A DNA stretch of 44,929 nt from an uncultured Lachnospiraceae bacterium (GTDB taxonomy: Bacteria > Bacillota > Clostridia > Lachnospirales > Lachnospiraceae), in the NCBI GenBank assembly GCA_910579085.1, contig CAJTRU010000029.1, positions 1 to 44,929 of the forward strand, written 5' to 3'. Position numbers and translations under genes: made by a program. Every line of letters begins with the position of its first letter. Within the stretch, counting starts at the first letter, position 1. The notes under the pieces were generated by a model. It was not told the DNA's origin, made no database searches, and was given only the letters and a program-made list of their open reading frames with translations. Of the stretch, positions 42,850 through 44,929 are shown one piece after another.

Positions 42850-44139
42850 CTAAAATTTCGCAAAAAGAATTATATTAAAAAAGCCATCTTCCAGATAGCA
42901 TCCTGTTTCCCCTCCGTTTTTTTCTGAAAATGATAATACACTTTGCATCCCAAGCCCATGATTTTCACCATTTGTACTTTTAGGAAGCCCTGTTGTTACA
43001 TCAAATTCTATTTGATGGTCATATTCATTTTTCATATGTATTAACAAATGTTCTTTTGAACAGTTTATTTTTATATATATATTTCTTCTGTTTTCTTCAA
43101 AATCTTTTACACAAATTATTGCATTTTCAAATAAATTTGCAATAACCAAAGTAAACTCATAATTATTAACTGGTATTTCTTTTGGTATGGAAATATCCAA
43201 AGCTACTTTAATTCCAAGGGAATGGGCTCTTTCCATCATTTTTGATATAATAGTATTAGCAATAAGGTTATTACAATATTTAATTATTTTATTTTCATCT
43301 GCAACATTATTAATATGTTCAGTTATTTTCTTGATTTCATCATACTTTTTTTGCGCCAGCATAGCATCAATAATTTTGGAATAATGTCTCATATCATGGC
43401 GCAATATTTTCATATTACGTTCTGACTGTTCTAACATATAATACTGGTTTTCAAGACCTTTAATATATTCCTGCATAAATACATTTTTCCAGTAAATATC
43501 TGCGTTTTCTGACTGGCTTTCTATATAGCGTAAAATAACTACATATGAAACAAACATAGTTATAATAAAAACACTTACTCCAAGAATATTAGCAGGAATA
43601 TCATATAGCCTGTTTGGAAAATAAGCTAAAAACGTAAAAGTGCAATAAAAAAATACAGGAATAAGGCATAATTCCCACCAGTTTTTAAAATATTCCATTT
43701 CCTGGCACTTAAGGCATATTTTACGTAACCTGAAATACAAAAGAAGAAGAATACCAATATGTACAATAATACTTCCTAAAATTGATATAATTTCATGTCC
43801 AGTACATATATGCAGGATTACCGCCATAATACTTCCTGCTATTACGTAATTAGACGAGCTAAGACCCATAAACAGAACCTTATTATCTCTTTTCCTGGAT
43901 ATAATAATAACAACAGACTGGGTAATAATTATTTGTATAATTGTTACTATAAAATAACATAATTTACTGTCTGGGAAAATATTCAGCTTAAAACAATCAA
44001 GAGAAGTTAATAAGCAGAATGAGGAAAAACATATTAAAAAAGTGGTGCGTTTTGAATAGCGGGGTAAAATAAAAAAGAATATAAATGCCATTAAAAAAAT
44101 GTGGCTTATCATGTATGATATATTTGTAAAATAATTCAT
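42850..44139 (-). CDS. HPK10-type sensor histidine kinase (AgrC-like)
   Basis: This 429-residue kinase starts at 44139 (MNYFTNISYMISHIF); AGGA upstream supports this over the ATG at 44205. Six or seven membrane helices fill about residues 8-205. They are followed by a coiled linker, H248 in KILRHDMRHYSK, and a GHKL ATPase domain with LVIANLFENAIICV (N335/N339) and GENHGLGMQSVLSF. It lacks a separate soluble sensor, so the ligand is probably met within or near the membrane, as for AgrC with peptides. It is the expected partner of the LytTR regulator downstream. Confidence 0.92.
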   Translation of the reverse strand: MNYFTNISYMISHIFLMAFIFFFILPRYSKRTTFLICFSSFCLLTSLDCFKLNIFPDSKLCYFIVTIIQIIITQSVVIIISRKRDNKVLFMGLSSSNYVIAGSIMAVILHICTGHEIISILGSIIVHIGILLLLYFRLRKICLKCQEMEYFKNWWELCLIPVFFYCTFTFLAYFPNRLYDIPANILGVSVFIITMFVSYVVILRYIESQSENADIYWKNVFMQEYIKGLENQYYMLEQSERNMKILRHDMRHYSKIIDAMLAQKKYDEIKKITEHINNVADENKIIKYCNNLIANTIISKMMERAHSLGIKVALDISIPKEIPVNNYEFTLVIANLFENAIICVKDFEENRRNIYIKINCSKEHLLIHMKNEYDHQIEFDVTTGLPKSTNGENHGLGMQSVLSFSEKNGGETGCYLEDGFFNIILFAKF

Positions 44140-44205
44140 TATTTTTTCCTGTTCTGGTTTTATAAATAATGCCAAGTGTTTAAAATTTCTAATATTTAAC
44201 CTCAT

Positions 44206-44350
44206 TAAGTAAGTCCCCCGCTTCTTAAGCGGTGGGTTTAGGACTTACTTAGTCTGGCAGGAGTTCAAGCTCCTGCCAGACTGCCGCAAAGCGGCAATGA
44301 GGTTGGTTTGTAAGTGGGCAAGTAGCGAAGCGGATTGCGAATATCCGCTT
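44206..44350. repeat. cluster of four perfect hairpins, likely IS200/IS605 end or structured RNA
   Basis: Four successive perfect hairpins occur: 44206-44251 (11-pair outer stem TAAGTAAGTCC, six-pair inner CCGCTT/AAGCGG); 44251-44282 (13-pair stem AGTCTGGCAGGAG); 44282-44296 (six pairs); 44328-44350 (eight pairs AAGCGGAT). The first has the CCCCCGC...GCGGTGGG form often seen at IS200/IS605 right ends. No tnpA or tnpB is present. It lies 67 bases upstream of the kinase start. Confidence 0.6.
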
Positions 44351-44472
44351 GACTATAAAATTAGATTGATAAGACATTATAGTATAACTAAAAATAAAAG
44401 TCAATGGTGTGATAATTTCTAATTATTGTTTTTGTAAGGGTGTCAATGATTGGTAACACTTTACCTTTAAAC

Positions 44473-44529
44473 TAATGTCAAGAGAAAGGTGGAGATTCTC
44501 GCAGAGAATACTACCTGACCTTGACATTA
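44473..44529. repeat. 57-base inverted repeat near the transposase end
   Basis: TAATGTCAAG (44473-44482) pairs with CTTGACATTA (44520-44529); inside, AGGT/ACCT and ATTCTC/GAGAAT pair as well. The position 58 bases beyond the transposase stop suggests that it belongs to the insertion sequence flank, but the true terminal repeat cannot be set because the other end is outside the window. Confidence 0.5.
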
Positions 44530-44551
44530 TATATATGATATAATTATTCCT

Positions 44552-44576
44552 GGCGACAGCATACCTTGCTGTTGCC
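44552..44576 (-). terminator. hairpin just after the transposase stop
   Basis: A nine-pair stem (GGCGACAGC 44552-44560 with GCTGTTGCC 44568-44576, one G-T pair) lies ten bases after the transposase stop on the minus strand. Only a weak AT tract follows, so it is either a poor terminator or part of the IS end. Confidence 0.35.
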
Positions 44577-44586
44577 CTTAGCCATA

Positions 44587-44929
44587 TTAAAACATTACCG
44601 CCTGATACATTTTAACCATCTGGTTTGGTGTTTTCATTCCAAGACAGGTTTTCATATAATTATTCGATTTTCTCTGATATACGGCAAGCTGCCTCTGTCC
44701 GTCTCCCAGATTGTACATTTTCATATGCTTATAGAACCTTGCTTCGTCTATACGGTGCTGCCTTTCCACCTTGCCATTATGCCTTGGCGTAGCTATCTGT
44801 ATCCTGTGGTATATAATCCCCATCCCCAGCAATGCCCCCTCAAACAACGTCAGATGCCTGCTCTTAACCACAACCAGGCGGTTGGTAAACTCCATTCCAT
44901 TGTCCGTCTGTACCTCACGTATTGGAAAC
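44587..44929 (-). CDS. DDE transposase, C-terminal part (cut by window end)
   Basis: The reading frame runs past the right edge of the window; the part present ends at 44587. Upstream of the first ATG the frame continues as IREVQTDNGMEFTN, so the gene does not start inside the window. It shows the rve integrase-core signature: the second Asp in QTDNG and the catalytic Glu in TPRHNGKVERQHR, then DEARFYKHMK and TPNQMVKMYQ. This matches IS481/IS3-like transposases. About 114 residues are visible. It indicates an insertion sequence at the right edge; whether it is complete cannot be told. Confidence 0.85.
   Translation of the reverse strand, partial: FPIREVQTDNGMEFTNRLVVVKSRHLTLFEGALLGMGIIYHRIQIATPRHNGKVERQHRIDEARFYKHMKMYNLGDGQRQLAVYQRKSNNYMKTCLGMKTPNQMVKMYQAVMF

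Noticed and set aside
44399..44452. GTCAATG direct repeat flanking an AT-rich stretch as a target-site duplication
   Set aside because: Two seven-base matches 47 bases apart in AT-rich DNA are weak evidence, and neither abuts a defined IS end.

Overview
The window looks like a chromosomal segment of a low-GC, Gram-positive Clostridia, most likely a Lachnospiraceae member. The reasons are AT-rich DNA with strong AGGAGG ribosome sites, a Bacillus-like tmk-yaaR-holB-ricT-trmN6-rsmI housekeeping block, LplB/YtcP/LplA-type sugar transport next to a YesM-type sensor kinase, and HPK10/LytTR signalling. Family assignments rest on motif recognition only; no database search was possible. No rRNA, tRNA or CRISPR array was seen.

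Layout. (1) 96-467: a small unknown plus-strand gene. (2) 470-9531, minus strand: a J-domain/degenerate GGDEF fusion, a large secreted Ig-like protein, then the housekeeping block tmk, yaaR, holB, ricT, trmN6 and rsmI, and a small anchored extracytoplasmic protein. (3) 9754-13707, minus: murA with a clear terminator, an OLD-family ATPase/TOPRIM nuclease, and a flavin reductase-like protein. (4) 13881-16895: a one-domain Ig-like protein and a secreted five-FN3 protein converge on a long palindrome. (5) 17095-25347, plus: an orphan YesM-type kinase, a membrane-anchored surface protein, a complete CUT1-type importer (two permeases and a lipoprotein) and a YesL-like protein. (6) 25436-28551, plus: cobQ-cobT-cobU for late cobalamin assembly. 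(7) 28611-32414: small accessory genes (DUF3592-like, DUF4253, a membrane protein, PAP2-like, DUF5662). (8) 32508-39864: an AraC-type regulator divergent from a six-gene plus-strand operon (two ABC exporter halves, acyl-ACP thioesterase, YdcF-like, azlC, azlD). (9) 39887-44139, minus: a chemotaxis receptor, then a LytTR response regulator and its HPK10 sensor kinase. (10) 44206-44929: a cluster of perfect hairpins resembling an IS200/IS605 end, then the 3-prime part of a DDE transposase that runs off the window.

How the parts work together. The genes of 17095-25347 form a plausible glycan-sensing and import module, but no response regulator or glycoside hydrolase is beside it. The AraC/exporter operon looks like a stress or small-molecule efflux unit of unknown substrate. 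The LytTR pair is a two-component system whose two genes are separated by a structured 349-base gap. The most unusual items are the J-domain/GGDEF fusion with its structured upstream region and uncertain start codon, the sugar permease with an extra membrane domain, and several long palindromic or multi-hairpin intergenic elements (9577-9655, 14329-14416, 29139-29240, 42655-42815, 44206-44350).
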